A stretch of 64,000 bases of DNA from Magnetovibrio blakemorei (GTDB lineage Bacteria; Pseudomonadota; Alphaproteobacteria; Rhodospirillales; Magnetovibrionaceae). A program made the translations under genes and the position numbers. Every line of letters starts with the position of its first letter. Positions within the stretch are counted from its first letter, which is position 1. The notes under the pieces are model-generated. The model saw nothing but the letters and a program-made list of their open reading frames with translations, was not told the DNA's origin and made no database searches. Below, one piece after another: positions 8,684 to 18,521 of this stretch. The DNA lies in the NCBI RefSeq assembly GCF_001746755.1, contig NZ_MCGG01000021.1, forward strand, positions 114,132 through 178,131, in the 5' to 3' direction.

Positions 8684-9632
8684 GGCTGCCTCCCTGGTCT
8701 GTGCCATCCTTGACGTCCGAGAACGCCCCCTTGCCCAGTTCGGCGATACCCGCCAGAGAACTGAGAATGCCGGTGGCTTCCATGGGCATGAACAAGACCT
8801 TTTGATTGCGTGCAGACGCGATGTCCTTCAATGCCTCGACATATTTTTGCGCGACAAAATAGTTGATCGCCTGGACGTTGCCGCTGGAAATAGCATCTGA
8901 GACCATGGTGGTGGCCTTGGCTTCGGCTTCGGCCTCTCGTTCGCGGGCTTCAGCATCGCGGTAAGCGGCTTCACGACGGCCTTCAGCTTGCAAAATAGCC
9001 GACTGTTTTTCCCCTTCGGCGCGCAGAATTGCAGATTGGCGGGAACCTTCAGCTTCCAAAATCTGCGCACGCTTTTCACGTTCCGCTTTCATTTGGCGAC
9101 CCATGGAATCCACCAGATCGCGGGGCGGAGAGATATCTTTGATTTCAATGCGCGTCACCTTCACCCCCCAAGGCGAGGTCGCAGCATCGACCACATGAAG
9201 CAGTTTGGCATTGATGTTGTCGCGTTGAGACAGCAATTCATCCAAATCCATAGAGCCCATCACGGTGCGCACGTTGGTCATGGTGAGATTTAAAATCGCG
9301 CGTTGCAGTTCGCTCACCTCATAGGCAGCGGATGCCGCATCCAGCACCTGATAAAACACCACCCCGTCCGCCGTAACCATGGCATTGTCCTTGGTGATGA
9401 CCTCTTGGCTGGGCACATCCAAGACCTGTTCCATCATATTCAGTTGTGCCCCAATGCGGTCCACCATCGGCATGATCAAATGCAGACCCGGCGTTAGGGT
9501 CTTTGTGTAGCGGCCAAAACGTTCAACCGTGTATTCCATGCCCTGGGGAACGACCTTTACACCCATGAACACCATAGCCAGCGCAAACAGCACAAGCGCG
9601 CCAGCAAATCCTGCAAATCCAACGAGTTCCAT
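8664..9632 (-). CDS. SPFH/band 7 protein (paraslipin/QmcA type)
   Basis: Inner-membrane stomatin-family scaffold protein. One N-terminal helix (about residues 3-25) is followed by the SPFH domain (about 28-190; [15 protein letters not shown] and [13 protein letters not shown] are typical) and an Ala/Glu-rich coiled coil (about 190-245, repeats of EGxxxxAI and EAExREAE) for oligomerisation. The length is typical. Two close ATGs exist (9638, 9632); the second gives GGGG a 6-7 nt spacing. The gene forms a two-gene operon with nfeD, the standard arrangement for this subfamily. Confidence 0.92.
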   Translation of the reverse strand: MELVGFAGFAGALVLFALAMVFMGVKVVPQGMEYTVERFGRYTKTLTPGLHLIMPMVDRIGAQLNMMEQVLDVPSQEVITKDNAMVTADGVVFYQVLDAASAAYEVSELQRAILNLTMTNVRTVMGSMDLDELLSQRDNINAKLLHVVDAATSPWGVKVTRIEIKDISPPRDLVDSMGRQMKAEREKRAQILEAEGSRQSAILRAEGEKQSAILQAEGRREAAYRDAEAREREAEAEAKATTMVSDAISSGNVQAINYFVAQKYVEALKDIASARNQKVLFMPMEATGILSSLAGIAELGKGAFSDVKDGTDQGGSRVPTTR

Positions 9633-9778
9633 GATCATCCCCTAACGACTTATCAACCATTGATGTATAGACTATGACGGATATGTTGAAAATGACGCAA
9701 GACTTTCTTATGTCATTGCCAAACATGCATAACCGCAAGCTAAATTGACCACGTTTCCCGATTTGGATTTATCGCTTT

Positions 9779-10816
9779 ATGGCAAACACCGGCAAGCCCG
9801 CATGGCCGCAAACACCTGACGGCACGACAGATTGGGAAGTTGTGTTTGAAGACCCGCAATCGGGCTTCATTCAGTTGGTTGCCCAATCGCCCTCTGCCGA
9901 CACGTTGCGCCTAACCGCCACCGTTGTCATCGATAAACTGTTCACGCGTCGCGGTGATGAAGTTGAGGTCGCGCGGCTTAAAAACGAACTCGAACTCATT
10001 CTCGGCATTCCCAGCGAAATCTCGGTTATGCAGACCGGCGTCAGTGGGTTACTGCGCCAAATCAAAGAAACCCGTATTGAAAAAGCGCGTGTCTATATTG
10101 AACGCAAGCGTTCCGGCGCTGCCATTGATCGGCGCTCAGGGTGGCTGTGGAAAATCGATGTTCTGCTCAAACCCAAAGTGCTGCTGCCCTTAGGTCTGGT
10201 CTTCATCTTGTTCATTTCCGGTTTGGTCTACGCCTTGCTGCAATCCACAATGGGGGGCTATGTACGCCCTGCCCCCGTTGCAGAAGCCCCAGCCGTAACC
10301 CCAGAAGCGACACCAGAGGCAAGTGCAGAAACAGCCTCAAAAACACCCCCGGAGGCAACGCCCCCATCACAATCCGCGTCGCAGCCCCCTTCGGCACAGC
10401 CGGACGCGGCCTCCCCCGAGGGCCCCCCGACAATTACCCCACCGCCACCTGTAAAACCCGTTCGGATTTTGCTCAAGACCATGCGCTGGCCGTTGTCGTC
10501 GCAGAGCGCAACCAAGCGCGCGCAATATTATGCCGTCGTGATCAATGTCGCCAATTGGGATGATAAGGTCGAAGTTTGTCGCTGGGTCCCCAATGTTATG
10601 GACAGACTGTACCAGGCCTTTGACCGCGTGCTACCCCAAGACCGCAATGCTCAAGACGCAGAGTTGGTCGAACTGCAGCGCATTCTCCCCAACATTCTCA
10701 ATCAAATTTTTAAAGCGCCGCTGGTAAGCCAGGTGGATGTGCTGCGCTATGGCGATCCGCGCTTCAAGACCGCCACCAAACCGCCCTACTGCACGTCCCC
10801 CGACAAGGCTCAATAA
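9779..10816 (+). CDS. Hypothetical single-pass membrane protein with Pro/Ala-rich linker
   Basis: Not recognised. The 345-residue protein has a soluble N-terminal domain (about 1-120), one clear membrane helix (about 134-156, VLLPLGLVFILFISGLVYALL), a low-complexity Pro/Ala/Glu/Ser linker (about 165-225), and a C-terminal domain (about 228-335) with two cysteines. The layout suggests a cytoplasmic N-domain tethered to a periplasmic C-domain by a flexible spacer. It is divergent from the SPFH gene and convergent with the SSF-kinase gene, so it stands alone. No clear Shine-Dalgarno is seen. Confidence 0.7.
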   Translation: MANTGKPAWPQTPDGTTDWEVVFEDPQSGFIQLVAQSPSADTLRLTATVVIDKLFTRRGDEVEVARLKNELELILGIPSEISVMQTGVSGLLRQIKETRIEKARVYIERKRSGAAIDRRSGWLWKIDVLLKPKVLLPLGLVFILFISGLVYALLQSTMGGYVRPAPVAEAPAVTPEATPEASAETASKTPPEATPPSQSASQPPSAQPDAASPEGPPTITPPPPVKPVRILLKTMRWPLSSQSATKRAQYYAVVINVANWDDKVEVCRWVPNVMDRLYQAFDRVLPQDRNAQDAELVELQRILPNILNQIFKAPLVSQVDVLRYGDPRFKTATKPPYCTSPDKAQ

Positions 10817-10822
10817 CGCATT

Positions 10823-13609
10823 CTAAATGGCGACAACCTCAGTGTTTGTGACAGGCTCATCGGCCGTTCTGAGATACCCGTCGACCCGCGACAGCGGTAC
10901 GGTGAAGGTGAAACACGCGCCTGGGCCGGTGTCGTTGTCTTCCACCCAAATATGTCCACCCAGGAACGTGATGATCTCTCGGCAGATGGCCAGGCCCAGA
11001 CCCGTTCCGCGCGGCATCCGGTCGTTACCCTGATTGAATTGGTGAAATTTCACAAAGACTTCGGCCTTTTTGTTATCGGGAATGCCGTCACCGTTGTCAC
11101 TGACGCTGACCCACAGCTTGCCGCCCTTCACCTTTGCCGACACCCGCACGTATCCGCCTGAATGACGGCAAAATTTCACGGCGTTGGACAATAAATTGAT
11201 CAACACCTGCACCAGCTGATCGTGATCGGCTTTGATCATCGGCATGCCCGCGGGCAAATCGACTTTCAGTTTTACTTTTCGTTCTTGCATCAAGCCGCTC
11301 ATCCCCGCGACGGCTTGTTCAATGATGGGGCGTGAATCGACGTTGGCCAGTGACCAGTCCATCTGTCCGGATTCCATCTTGGCCAAATCCAAGATTTGAT
11401 CGATCAAGCGGGTCAGGCGCTCGCTTTCTTTGCGAATCACCATCAAGAACCTGGACGTTTCTTCTTCGGAAATGTCCGGTGTTTCCGACAAGATTTCTGA
11501 AAAGGCGCGAATGGACGTCAGCGGGGTGCGCAATTCATGGGAAATGGTGTTGAGAAAATCATCCTTCAACGAGTCCAGTTCCTTCAGCCGTTCGTTCGCC
11601 GATTGCAGCTTAAAGGTGGTTTCTTCCAATTCCCGCGATTTCGTTTCCAACATGCGGGAGTATTGGATGGCCTGTGAGGTTTCATCCAAAATTTTGTACA
11701 TTTCGTCGAGGCTGACAATACCGCCCTTAACGACGGAACCAATCATCACCCGCGCTGTGGCTGAGCCCACGGCCCCGGCAAGCATTTTTTCCGCGCGATC
11801 CAACCACGCTGTGTCCGCCACTTGACTCGGGCGAACGGTCACGCCTTGCTCTGACGCAAATGTCTCAAAGGCCTGAGTGGCTCGATCTTCACCCACAAAA
11901 CGGCCAACCAAATCGCGCAAATCGCCGATAGAGGCAGAACCTTGCAGAAACCGCGAATCCTTGAGGCCTTCGGTGTACAAAAACACGTCCACAAACATGG
12001 TGCCTTGAATGCGTTCAATGGTGGTTTGACTGGTCAGCAAAGACACCACGATATAAGCGCCCAGGTTGGCGAACATGCTCCAAAACAAGGCGTGGGAAAT
12101 CGTATCGAACCCCGTCATGCCAAACAGCGCATAGGGTTTGAGCAACGTCAAACCGAAAGGCCCGTAATCGATAAAGCTGATGGGCAACCAGCCCGACTGG
12201 GCAAATGAAGGCATCAACAACGTGTAGGACCAAACCAAGATGCCCAGCGCCAGCCCCGTCATCGCCCCTTTCAGCGAGGCCCCCTTCCAAAACATGCCGC
12301 CCAAAATGGCCGGTGCAAATTGGGCTGCCGCCGTAAACGACACCAAACCAATGGTCACCAACGAATACGAACCCGATGCGATGCGAAAATAACCGTAACC
12401 CAGAATCAAGATGCCAATGATCGAAGCGCGCCGCGTCAACAGCAGCAAACCGGTCAAATCCCCGCGCTTTTCCAAATCCACCCAGCGCCAGTTGACCAGC
12501 ACCGGCACCACGATGTTGTTGCACACCATGGTGCTAAGCGCGATGGCCGCGACGATCACCATCGAGGTCGCTGCGGATAGTCCGCCGATAAACGCCAGCA
12601 GCGCCAGTCCGGTTTGTCCGTAAAAAATCGGCACCGTCAGCACAAACATGTCTACATCGACGCCACCTTGAGCAAACGCCATGCGCCCGCTGATGGCGAT
12701 GGGCAAAACAAAAATATTGAGCACCAACAAATAGGTCGGGAACAGCCACACCGCCGTGCGCAAATGGTTTTCATCGGTGTTTTCAACGGCGGTGATATAA
12801 AACTGACGGGGCAGACAAATAATGGCCAACATCGACAAAATAATCATCGACACCCAAGTGGCGTAGCCGCCTTCTGGATTGACCGTAAACAGCCTTTGCA
12901 AATCCATCTGTTCGGCTTTTTGGAACAAGTCGGTAAATCCATTGTAGACCCCAAACGTCACAAAAAGCCCCACCGCTAAAAAAGCGAACAGCTTGACGAT
13001 GGATTCAAAGGCAATTGCCGTGACGATGCCTTCATGATGTTCGCTGGCGTCAATATGGCGGGTGCCGAACAAAATGGAGAAAATCGCCAAGGTCAACGCA
13101 ATCAAAAATGTTGAATCGAGCCCCAAGGCGCCAAACACTGGATTTTGATCTCCGTCAGCGCCGGAATAATTGGTGATGATTTCGAAACTGGTGGCGATGG
13201 ATTTCAGTTGCAGCGAAATGTACGGCGTGGTGCCGATCACCGCAACCAAAGCCACCAAGCCACCAAGCCGTGAGCTTTTCCCATACCGAGACGAAATAAA
13301 ATCCGCGATTGAAGTGATGCGGTTGACTTTACAAATGCGGACAATCTTGACCCACACCACCGACCACAGCACAAACACCAAGGTCGGTCCGATATAAATC
13401 GGCAAAAAATCGAGGCCTGAGCGCGCCGCCAAGCCGACCGAACCGTAAAACGTCCACGAGGTGCAAAACACCGCGATGGAAAGTGTGTAAATATAGGGGT
13501 TTTGCGTCAGGCTACGCCCTTGTTCGGCACGCTTATCGCCAAAATATGCAATCGCAAACAAGGTGCACAAATAGGCAATTGAGGTAAAGGCGACGAGGCT
13601 ACCATCCAT
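10823..13609 (-). CDS. Sodium:solute symporter-histidine kinase fusion (CbrA/CrbS-like)
   Basis: Sensor kinase whose input module is a transporter. Residues 1 to about 520 form a sodium:solute symporter domain with about 13 membrane helices (FCTSWTFYGSVGLAARSG near residue 50 is typical of the CbrA/CrbS group). A linker with a short coiled coil (about 650-680) leads to HisKA (His691 in TISHELRTPL), the N-box (NLLSNAVKF), and G boxes (DNGDGI, GTGLGLAI). There is no receiver domain. Relatives sense or import acetate, histidine or other carbon sources. The next gene upstream ends 3 nt away, and a single-domain response regulator lies just beyond, together forming a likely signalling operon. Confidence 0.9.
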   Translation of the reverse strand: MDGSLVAFTSIAYLCTLFAIAYFGDKRAEQGRSLTQNPYIYTLSIAVFCTSWTFYGSVGLAARSGLDFLPIYIGPTLVFVLWSVVWVKIVRICKVNRITSIADFISSRYGKSSRLGGLVALVAVIGTTPYISLQLKSIATSFEIITNYSGADGDQNPVFGALGLDSTFLIALTLAIFSILFGTRHIDASEHHEGIVTAIAFESIVKLFAFLAVGLFVTFGVYNGFTDLFQKAEQMDLQRLFTVNPEGGYATWVSMIILSMLAIICLPRQFYITAVENTDENHLRTAVWLFPTYLLVLNIFVLPIAISGRMAFAQGGVDVDMFVLTVPIFYGQTGLALLAFIGGLSAATSMVIVAAIALSTMVCNNIVVPVLVNWRWVDLEKRGDLTGLLLLTRRASIIGILILGYGYFRIASGSYSLVTIGLVSFTAAAQFAPAILGGMFWKGASLKGAMTGLALGILVWSYTLLMPSFAQSGWLPISFIDYGPFGLTLLKPYALFGMTGFDTISHALFWSMFANLGAYIVVSLLTSQTTIERIQGTMFVDVFLYTEGLKDSRFLQGSASIGDLRDLVGRFVGEDRATQAFETFASEQGVTVRPSQVADTAWLDRAEKMLAGAVGSATARVMIGSVVKGGIVSLDEMYKILDETSQAIQYSRMLETKSRELEETTFKLQSANERLKELDSLKDDFLNTISHELRTPLTSIRAFSEILSETPDISEEETSRFLMVIRKESERLTRLIDQILDLAKMESGQMDWSLANVDSRPIIEQAVAGMSGLMQERKVKLKVDLPAGMPMIKADHDQLVQVLINLLSNAVKFCRHSGGYVRVSAKVKGGKLWVSVSDNGDGIPDNKKAEVFVKFHQFNQGNDRMPRGTGLGLAICREIITFLGGHIWVEDNDTGPGACFTFTVPLSRVDGYLRTADEPVTNTEVVAI

Positions 13610-13612
13610 CGC

Positions 13613-13954
13613 CTAGCCCTCTTTCTGGGGAGTTGTGGTTTGGCTCTTTTGCGTGAGCACGTCAGGCCCACTTTGGACGGAACCAAGGGAAATTCCCGCT
13701 TGCTCCAACGTCGGCTCGAGACGTTCTTCCGGCACCGGCGTCACAAGAGCCCCCCGCAACCGCGACGGACGCGCTCCCATCCAGATGCTCACGATCAAAA
13801 TCACCCATACCCCAAAGGCAACCATGAATGTCAACGGCAGGCCAAAAACGAGCATGGGCTTGTCGAACAAGCTGATGATGGGCGGAAAAAACACCACCGT
13901 ACCAAATGCGAACATCGTCAGCGACCATTCTTGCTTGCGCCCAGTGCGTTTCAT
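13613..13954 (-). CDS. Small two-helix membrane protein coupled to the SSF-kinase
   Basis: A 113-residue protein with two hydrophobic helices (about residues 12-31 and 36-58) followed by an Arg-containing loop (GARPSRLRGA) and a hydrophilic, probably cytoplasmic tail. It ends 3 nt before the SSF-kinase start. Small membrane proteins often accompany solute:sodium symporters as accessory subunits, so a role in assembly or transport by the fused symporter domain is inferred. No named family is recognised with confidence. Confidence 0.7.
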   Translation of the reverse strand: MKRTGRKQEWSLTMFAFGTVVFFPPIISLFDKPMLVFGLPLTFMVAFGVWVILIVSIWMGARPSRLRGALVTPVPEERLEPTLEQAGISLGSVQSGPDVLTQKSQTTTPQKEG

Positions 13955-14013
13955 CGACTTGAAGCCTTACCTTAGTCAAAGATACTCAACACCCCCCTCA
14001 AACGGCAGGGTGC

Positions 14014-14421
14014 CTATGAAGGCTGGGAGGCTTCAGAAGGCTGTGGACAGCCCTCAATGCCCAACATGGCATTCACCCGTTCACAGACTTCACGCGTGGA
14101 ATAGGGTTTGGTGATGTAATCGTCAGCCCCCAACGAAAGTGCTTTTTCTTTGTCGGATTCTCGGCTTTTGGCGCTTAACACCAATATTTTCACGGCTGAC
14201 CAGTCCGGATTGGCGCGAATGGCTTCGCACACGGACAGCCCATCGCGTTTGGGCAGCATGATATCCAACAACACGACATCTGGCGTTTTGGCCGCCATAG
14301 CATCAAGCGCCGCTTCGCCATCGCCAGCGATGCGAACCTCATGGCCTGAGCGTTTCATAATAAACTGCAGCGATAGGACGATGTTGGGCTCGTCTTCCAC
14401 CACCAGCACCGAGTACGTCAT
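14014..14421 (-). CDS. Single-domain response regulator
   Basis: CheY-like receiver with no output domain. It has the acidic pair ED (VVEDEPN), phospho-acceptor Asp53 (VLLDIMLP), the conserved Ser/Thr region (LVLSAKS) and Lys at about 103 (YITKPYS), followed by a short tail. The start at 14421 (MTYSVLVVEDE) matches the family; an upstream in-frame ATG at 14484 would add an atypical leader. It is the first gene of a probable operon with the small membrane protein and the SSF-kinase, and is the likely phosphotransfer partner. Confidence 0.88.
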   Translation of the reverse strand: MTYSVLVVEDEPNIVLSLQFIMKRSGHEVRIAGDGEAALDAMAAKTPDVVLLDIMLPKRDGLSVCEAIRANPDWSAVKILVLSAKSRESDKEKALSLGADDYITKPYSTREVCERVNAMLGIEGCPQPSEASQPS

Positions 14422-14567
14422 GGCGCTATATGCTCCCCTACACTCCCACTTGCCGATCACGCCCTCCCTAAAGAACGCTGGCAAATCAATATTTCCCTTA
14501 TCCTAGCCATTCATCTGCCCATTGTCATCTTTGTCGTGTGACCGGACAAATCCCTCCCAAACGCAAC

Positions 14568-14592
14568 AAGGCCCCGGAAACACCGGGGCCTT
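14568..14592 (-). terminator. Hairpin terminator after the liv operon
   Basis: AAGGCCCCGG and CCGGGGCCTT form a perfect 10-bp stem with a 5-nt loop. On the minus strand it lies 68 nt past livF and is followed by GTTGCGTTTG. It separates the importer operon from the response-regulator promoter. Confidence 0.8.
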
Positions 14593-14659
14593 GTGCTATC
14601 TGACGAGCAAGGGGGTAGGAGTGATGAGCGTCCAGTTCCCGCAACCGCGGTAGTGAACA

Positions 14660-15448
14660 TCAGATCGCCAGATATTCGTCTCTCAATTCTTTGTTATCCA
14701 AGACCTCTTGGGCACTGCCGTTAAACACGACCTCACCCATGTCCAAGATGATGGCGCGGTCAGACAAGTGCAGCGCAGCAATGGCGTTTTGCTCAACGAT
14801 AATGGTCGTGATGCCAAGCTTTTTAACACCTTCGAGAATGCTTTCGATTTCGTGCACAATAACCGGTGCCAGACCTTCATAAGGCTCGTCCAGCAACAAC
14901 AATTTAATGTCACGGGCTAAGGCGCGAGCAACGGCGAGCATTTGCTGCTCGCCACCGGACAAGGTCACGCCTTCTTGCATGCGCCGCTCAGCCAAACGCG
15001 GGAAGTGTTCGTAAATGCGTTCAATCGACCATCCGATCGGCGGTGCGATCTGCGACAAGGTCAAGTTTTCTTCCACCGTCAGACCGGGAATGATGCTGCG
15101 GTCTTCAGGAACCAGACCAACGCCTAAACGTGCTGCCTGCCAGGACTGCATGGTGTGCAAAGGCTGGTGATCCAACCAGATTTCACCATGACGCAATTGC
15201 GGGTCGTCCATGCGGGCGATGGTGCGCAACGTCGACGTTTTGCCCGCCCCATTTCGGCCCAAAAGCGCGACAATTTCGCCTTCATGGATGTCAAAGTTGA
15301 CACCTTGAACAATATAGCTTTCGCCGTAATAGGAATGAAGATCCCAAGCCGAGAAGAACGCGGTGGCCGCGCCTTCGTTGACGGGTTTTTCCGCCGTCGG
15401 CTTGGTCCCCGTAGACGTGAGGTCGATACCAAGAGATGCGTCGTTCAT
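14660..15448 (-). CDS. livF: Branched-chain amino acid-type ABC transporter ATPase LivF
   Basis: Cytoplasmic ATP-binding subunit of a HAAT-type importer. Walker A (LLGRNGAGKTS, about 62-72), Q-loop region, signature TLSGGEQQML, Walker B LLLLDEPYEG and the switch His region (EQNAIAAL) are present. The 262-residue chain has about 28 extra residues before the domain. Its start overlaps the end of livG by 4 nt. It is the last gene of the binding protein-livH-livM-livG-livF operon. Amides, urea or short-chain acids are alternative substrates because these transporters are hard to tell apart by ATPases. Confidence 0.9.
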   Translation of the reverse strand: MNDASLGIDLTSTGTKPTAEKPVNEGAATAFFSAWDLHSYYGESYIVQGVNFDIHEGEIVALLGRNGAGKTSTLRTIARMDDPQLRHGEIWLDHQPLHTMQSWQAARLGVGLVPEDRSIIPGLTVEENLTLSQIAPPIGWSIERIYEHFPRLAERRMQEGVTLSGGEQQMLAVARALARDIKLLLLDEPYEGLAPVIVHEIESILEGVKKLGITTIIVEQNAIAALHLSDRAIILDMGEVVFNGSAQEVLDNKELRDEYLAI

Positions 15449-16215
15449 AGGTGCGCTCCACCAAGATAGGCTTCTTGAACCTTCGGGTTGCCGCGGACGT
15501 CGTCCGGGGTGCCGTCGGCGATGATTGCACCTTGAGCCAAGACACTGATGTGATCGGCAAGGCTGAACACAACGTGCATGTCATGTTCAATGATGACCTT
15601 GGTCATACCGCGGCTCTTGATGCGTTTGAGAATTTCAATGGTGCGGTTGGTGTCATGACGCGCCATACCGGCTGTCGGTTCATCCAACAGCAAGAGTTTA
15701 GGATGCTGAATCAAACACATGGCCAATTCCAAGCGGCGTTTGTCGCCACGTGACATGCTGGCTGAAAGGTCATGCATCTGGTCTTCAAGGCCCAAATCTT
15801 CCAAAACACTCTCGGCTTCTGCAACGAGCTCCTTTTCCCCCGAAAGAGAATTAAAGACATTGAACCTGAACTCGCCATCGCGTTTTGCCAGAGCCGGAAT
15901 GATCACGTTTTGCAACAGTGTCAGGGCCGGGAAAATTTCCGGTGTCTGAAACACTCGCGCAACGCCGATTTGGTTGATCTCGTAAGGGGTCTTACCCGTG
16001 AGAACGGTGTCACCAAACATCACCGTCCCGCTGTCGGGCGCCAGGCGTCCAACACACACGTTCAACAACGTTGACTTCCCCGCACCGTTGGGACCGATGA
16101 TGGCATGGGTTTTGCCTTCTTCGATTTCGAGATTAATGTTGCTCAGTGCCTGCAGACCGCCAAAGGTTTTTTGCACGCCAGTGACGCTGAGGACGATCTT
16201 TTTCTGCTCTTCCAT
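15445..16215 (-). CDS. livG: Branched-chain amino acid-type ABC transporter ATPase LivG
   Basis: Second ATP-binding subunit. It shows Walker A (IIGPNGAGKST), the LivG-typical RVFQTPEIF in the Q-loop region, signature MSRGDKRRLELA (S-R-G-D rather than the usual S-G-G-E/Q), Walker B LLLLDEPTAGM and EHDM at the switch. The start at 16215 (MEEQKK) is preferred over the upstream ATG at 16299, which lies inside livM; GAGGG precedes it by about 8 nt. The variant signature is also seen in some LivG relatives and probably does not abolish function. Confidence 0.9.
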   Translation of the reverse strand: MEEQKKIVLSVTGVQKTFGGLQALSNINLEIEEGKTHAIIGPNGAGKSTLLNVCVGRLAPDSGTVMFGDTVLTGKTPYEINQIGVARVFQTPEIFPALTLLQNVIIPALAKRDGEFRFNVFNSLSGEKELVAEAESVLEDLGLEDQMHDLSASMSRGDKRRLELAMCLIQHPKLLLLDEPTAGMARHDTNRTIEILKRIKSRGMTKVIIEHDMHVVFSLADHISVLAQGAIIADGTPDDVRGNPKVQEAYLGGAHL

Positions 16216-16219
16216 CGCC

Positions 16220-17368
16220 TTAACCCTCACTTGTCTGTGCTTTGGCCGAAGCCGGAGTGTTATTGTCAGGTTTTGAACGATCCTTCGTGAACAGTCCAAT
16301 TAACCGTGTCCAACCTTCCATGATGCCACCGGGCAAGAAGATCACGATAACCATGAACAACGCGCCCAAGGTCAGATGCCAGCCTTCACCCACAAACGGG
16401 TTGACCACAAAGACCATGATGTTTTCAAATAAATCAGGCAGGAACGAGAAGATCTCGTGCAAGACTTGTTCGTTGTAGGACGAGAAGATGTTTTCGAAGT
16501 ACTTGATCAAACCCGCACCGAGCAAAGGACCGATCAACGTACCGACGCCGCCCAAAATGGTCATCAAGACCACTTCACCGGATGCCGTCCATTGCATGCG
16601 TTCCGCACCCGCAAGCGGATCGGTAACTGCCATCAAAGACCCCGCCAAACCGGCGTACATGCCCGAGATAACAAACGCCGCCAACAGATAAGGACGAGTG
16701 TTGAAACCGGTGTAATTCATACGCACTTGGTTGGATTTGATCGCCCGCAACTTCAAACCGAACGGCGAGCGGAAAATGCGCAACGAGATGAAGAACGAAA
16801 TGATCAGCAAAACCGCGCAGAAGTAAAAGCCCGGATAACCGCTGAGCTTCATCCCAAACAATTCGGTAATGGGCAGCCCCGTTGTTTCAGCCGCGGCATC
16901 AAAAATGCGCGGATCGTTCTGGGTCAACTGCAAGCCCGTTTCACCGTTGGTGATCGGCGTCAGCACCGAGTAAGCCATGTTGTAAGACATTTGCGCAAAC
17001 GCCAACGTCAAGATCGAGAAATAGATCCCCGAACGGCGCAGGCACAAAAACCCGATGACGACGGCAAACACGCCCGCAATCAACGTGCCCGCAATGACCG
17101 CCGGAATGACGTTCATGGTGAGAAGTTTAAACGACCAAACCGCTGAATAGGAGCCAACGCCCAAAAACACGGCGTGACCGAACGACAGATAGCCTGTCAG
17201 CCCAAACAGAATGTTAAAGCCAATGGCAAAGATGCCGAAAATTGCAAATTTCTGCAAAAGATCGGGGTATGCAGCGCCAATCGGGTCCAGCCAAATCGGC
17301 ATGGTCAACACGGCGAGTGTAAAGACGGCCATAATCAGCAGGTCTTTGCGTGTGCTTTGAATGCTCAT
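16220..17368 (-). CDS. livM: Branched-chain amino acid-type ABC transporter permease LivM
   Basis: Inner-membrane permease of the LivM family with about 10 predicted helices. The family signature [19 protein letters not shown] (about residues 56-74) and the EAA-like loop region ([11 protein letters not shown]) are present. At 382 residues it is within the family range, with a hydrophilic Ser/Ala/Pro-rich tail. It lies 4 nt before livG and 4 nt after livH, so the operon is tightly coupled. Confidence 0.92.
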   Translation of the reverse strand: MSIQSTRKDLLIMAVFTLAVLTMPIWLDPIGAAYPDLLQKFAIFGIFAIGFNILFGLTGYLSFGHAVFLGVGSYSAVWSFKLLTMNVIPAVIAGTLIAGVFAVVIGFLCLRRSGIYFSILTLAFAQMSYNMAYSVLTPITNGETGLQLTQNDPRIFDAAAETTGLPITELFGMKLSGYPGFYFCAVLLIISFFISLRIFRSPFGLKLRAIKSNQVRMNYTGFNTRPYLLAAFVISGMYAGLAGSLMAVTDPLAGAERMQWTASGEVVLMTILGGVGTLIGPLLGAGLIKYFENIFSSYNEQVLHEIFSFLPDLFENIMVFVVNPFVGEGWHLTLGALFMVIVIFLPGGIMEGWTRLIGLFTKDRSKPDNNTPASAKAQTSEG

Positions 17369-17372
17369 GTTC

Positions 17373-18389
17373 TTAGCTCTCCATCACACCCTTGCGACCC
17401 ATCAAACCACGCGGACGGACCAAGATGATAACCACGGCAACCAGATAGATGATGATCTGATCGATGCCAGGAAGGAATTGTTTGATCTCGTTCATCGATG
17501 CAAACGATTGCAAGATGCCGAGCAAGAAGCCTGCAGCCACGGCGCCGGGCAGCGAGCCCATGCCGCCAACGACGACCACCACAAACGACAGGACCAAGAA
17601 GTCCATGCCCATGTGATAATCCGGAGGCAACACTGGCGTGTACATCACACCGGCCAAACCAGCGACCACTGCGGCCAGGGCGAACACAATGGTGAAACGG
17701 CGCTGAATGTTAATGCCCAGCAAACCCACCGTATCGCGATCCGCCATGCCGGCGCGCACCACCATGCCGTAGGTGGTGTACTGCAAGAAAGCAAACACGC
17801 CACCAATCACCACCGTTGCAAAACAGAAGTAGATCAGACGCCACCACGGGTAAACCAGCGTGTCGCTGAGCCCCAGCATGGTGCCGACATTGGCGCTGCC
17901 CGACACGATTTCCGGAATAGCTTGCGGAATGGGATTGGCGCCGAAGAAATGGCGGATAATTTCTTGAATGACGATGGCCAAGCCAAAGGTCACGAGAATT
18001 TGTTCAGCGTGGGTGCGCTTGTAAAAGAACCGGATCAGACCGCGTTCCATCACAACACCCACAAGTGCCATAACCGGTATGGCGATCAAGATCGACAAGG
18101 GCACCGAATATTCAATAATCGTTGTGCCCGTGTCACCCCACCACAATTCGAGATAGGGGGTTTCCTTGTAGGCCTCAAAGAAGGTCACGCTCATATCGCG
18201 GACGCGGGCCGAAATTGTGAGAAGTTTTTGCACAGTTACCGCGCAAAATGCACCCATCATGAACAATGCACCATGCGCAAAGTTCACAATTCCGAGTGTG
18301 CCAAAGGCAAGTGTCAGGCCTAGGGCGATCAGCGCATATGCTCCGCCTTTATCTAGACCGTTCAAAATTTGAATAACGATAGCGTCCAT
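17373..18389 (-). CDS. livH: Branched-chain amino acid-type ABC transporter permease LivH
   Basis: Inner-membrane permease pairing with LivM. It shows the LivH opening ([20 protein letters not shown]) and the [13 protein letters not shown] motif, with about 8 helices and a loop [13 protein letters not shown]. It is somewhat longer than minimal LivH (338 aa) because of an insert at about residues 60-90. The ATG at 18389 is chosen over a TTG three codons upstream. The binding-protein gene lies 132 nt upstream. Confidence 0.92.
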   Translation of the reverse strand: MDAIVIQILNGLDKGGAYALIALGLTLAFGTLGIVNFAHGALFMMGAFCAVTVQKLLTISARVRDMSVTFFEAYKETPYLELWWGDTGTTIIEYSVPLSILIAIPVMALVGVVMERGLIRFFYKRTHAEQILVTFGLAIVIQEIIRHFFGANPIPQAIPEIVSGSANVGTMLGLSDTLVYPWWRLIYFCFATVVIGGVFAFLQYTTYGMVVRAGMADRDTVGLLGINIQRRFTIVFALAAVVAGLAGVMYTPVLPPDYHMGMDFLVLSFVVVVVGGMGSLPGAVAAGFLLGILQSFASMNEIKQFLPGIDQIIIYLVAVVIILVRPRGLMGRKGVMES

Positions 18390-18521
18390 GATGACCAACC
18401 GCCTTTTCAGCGTTCATTGATCGCAAGCCAGCGCTTGCGTCTGTATTGGGGGCAGTATTTCCTTGGATTAGGCTGTGACACCGACCCCTAAGGGCCGATG
18501 TCACGCGAGGCCTAATGCAGA

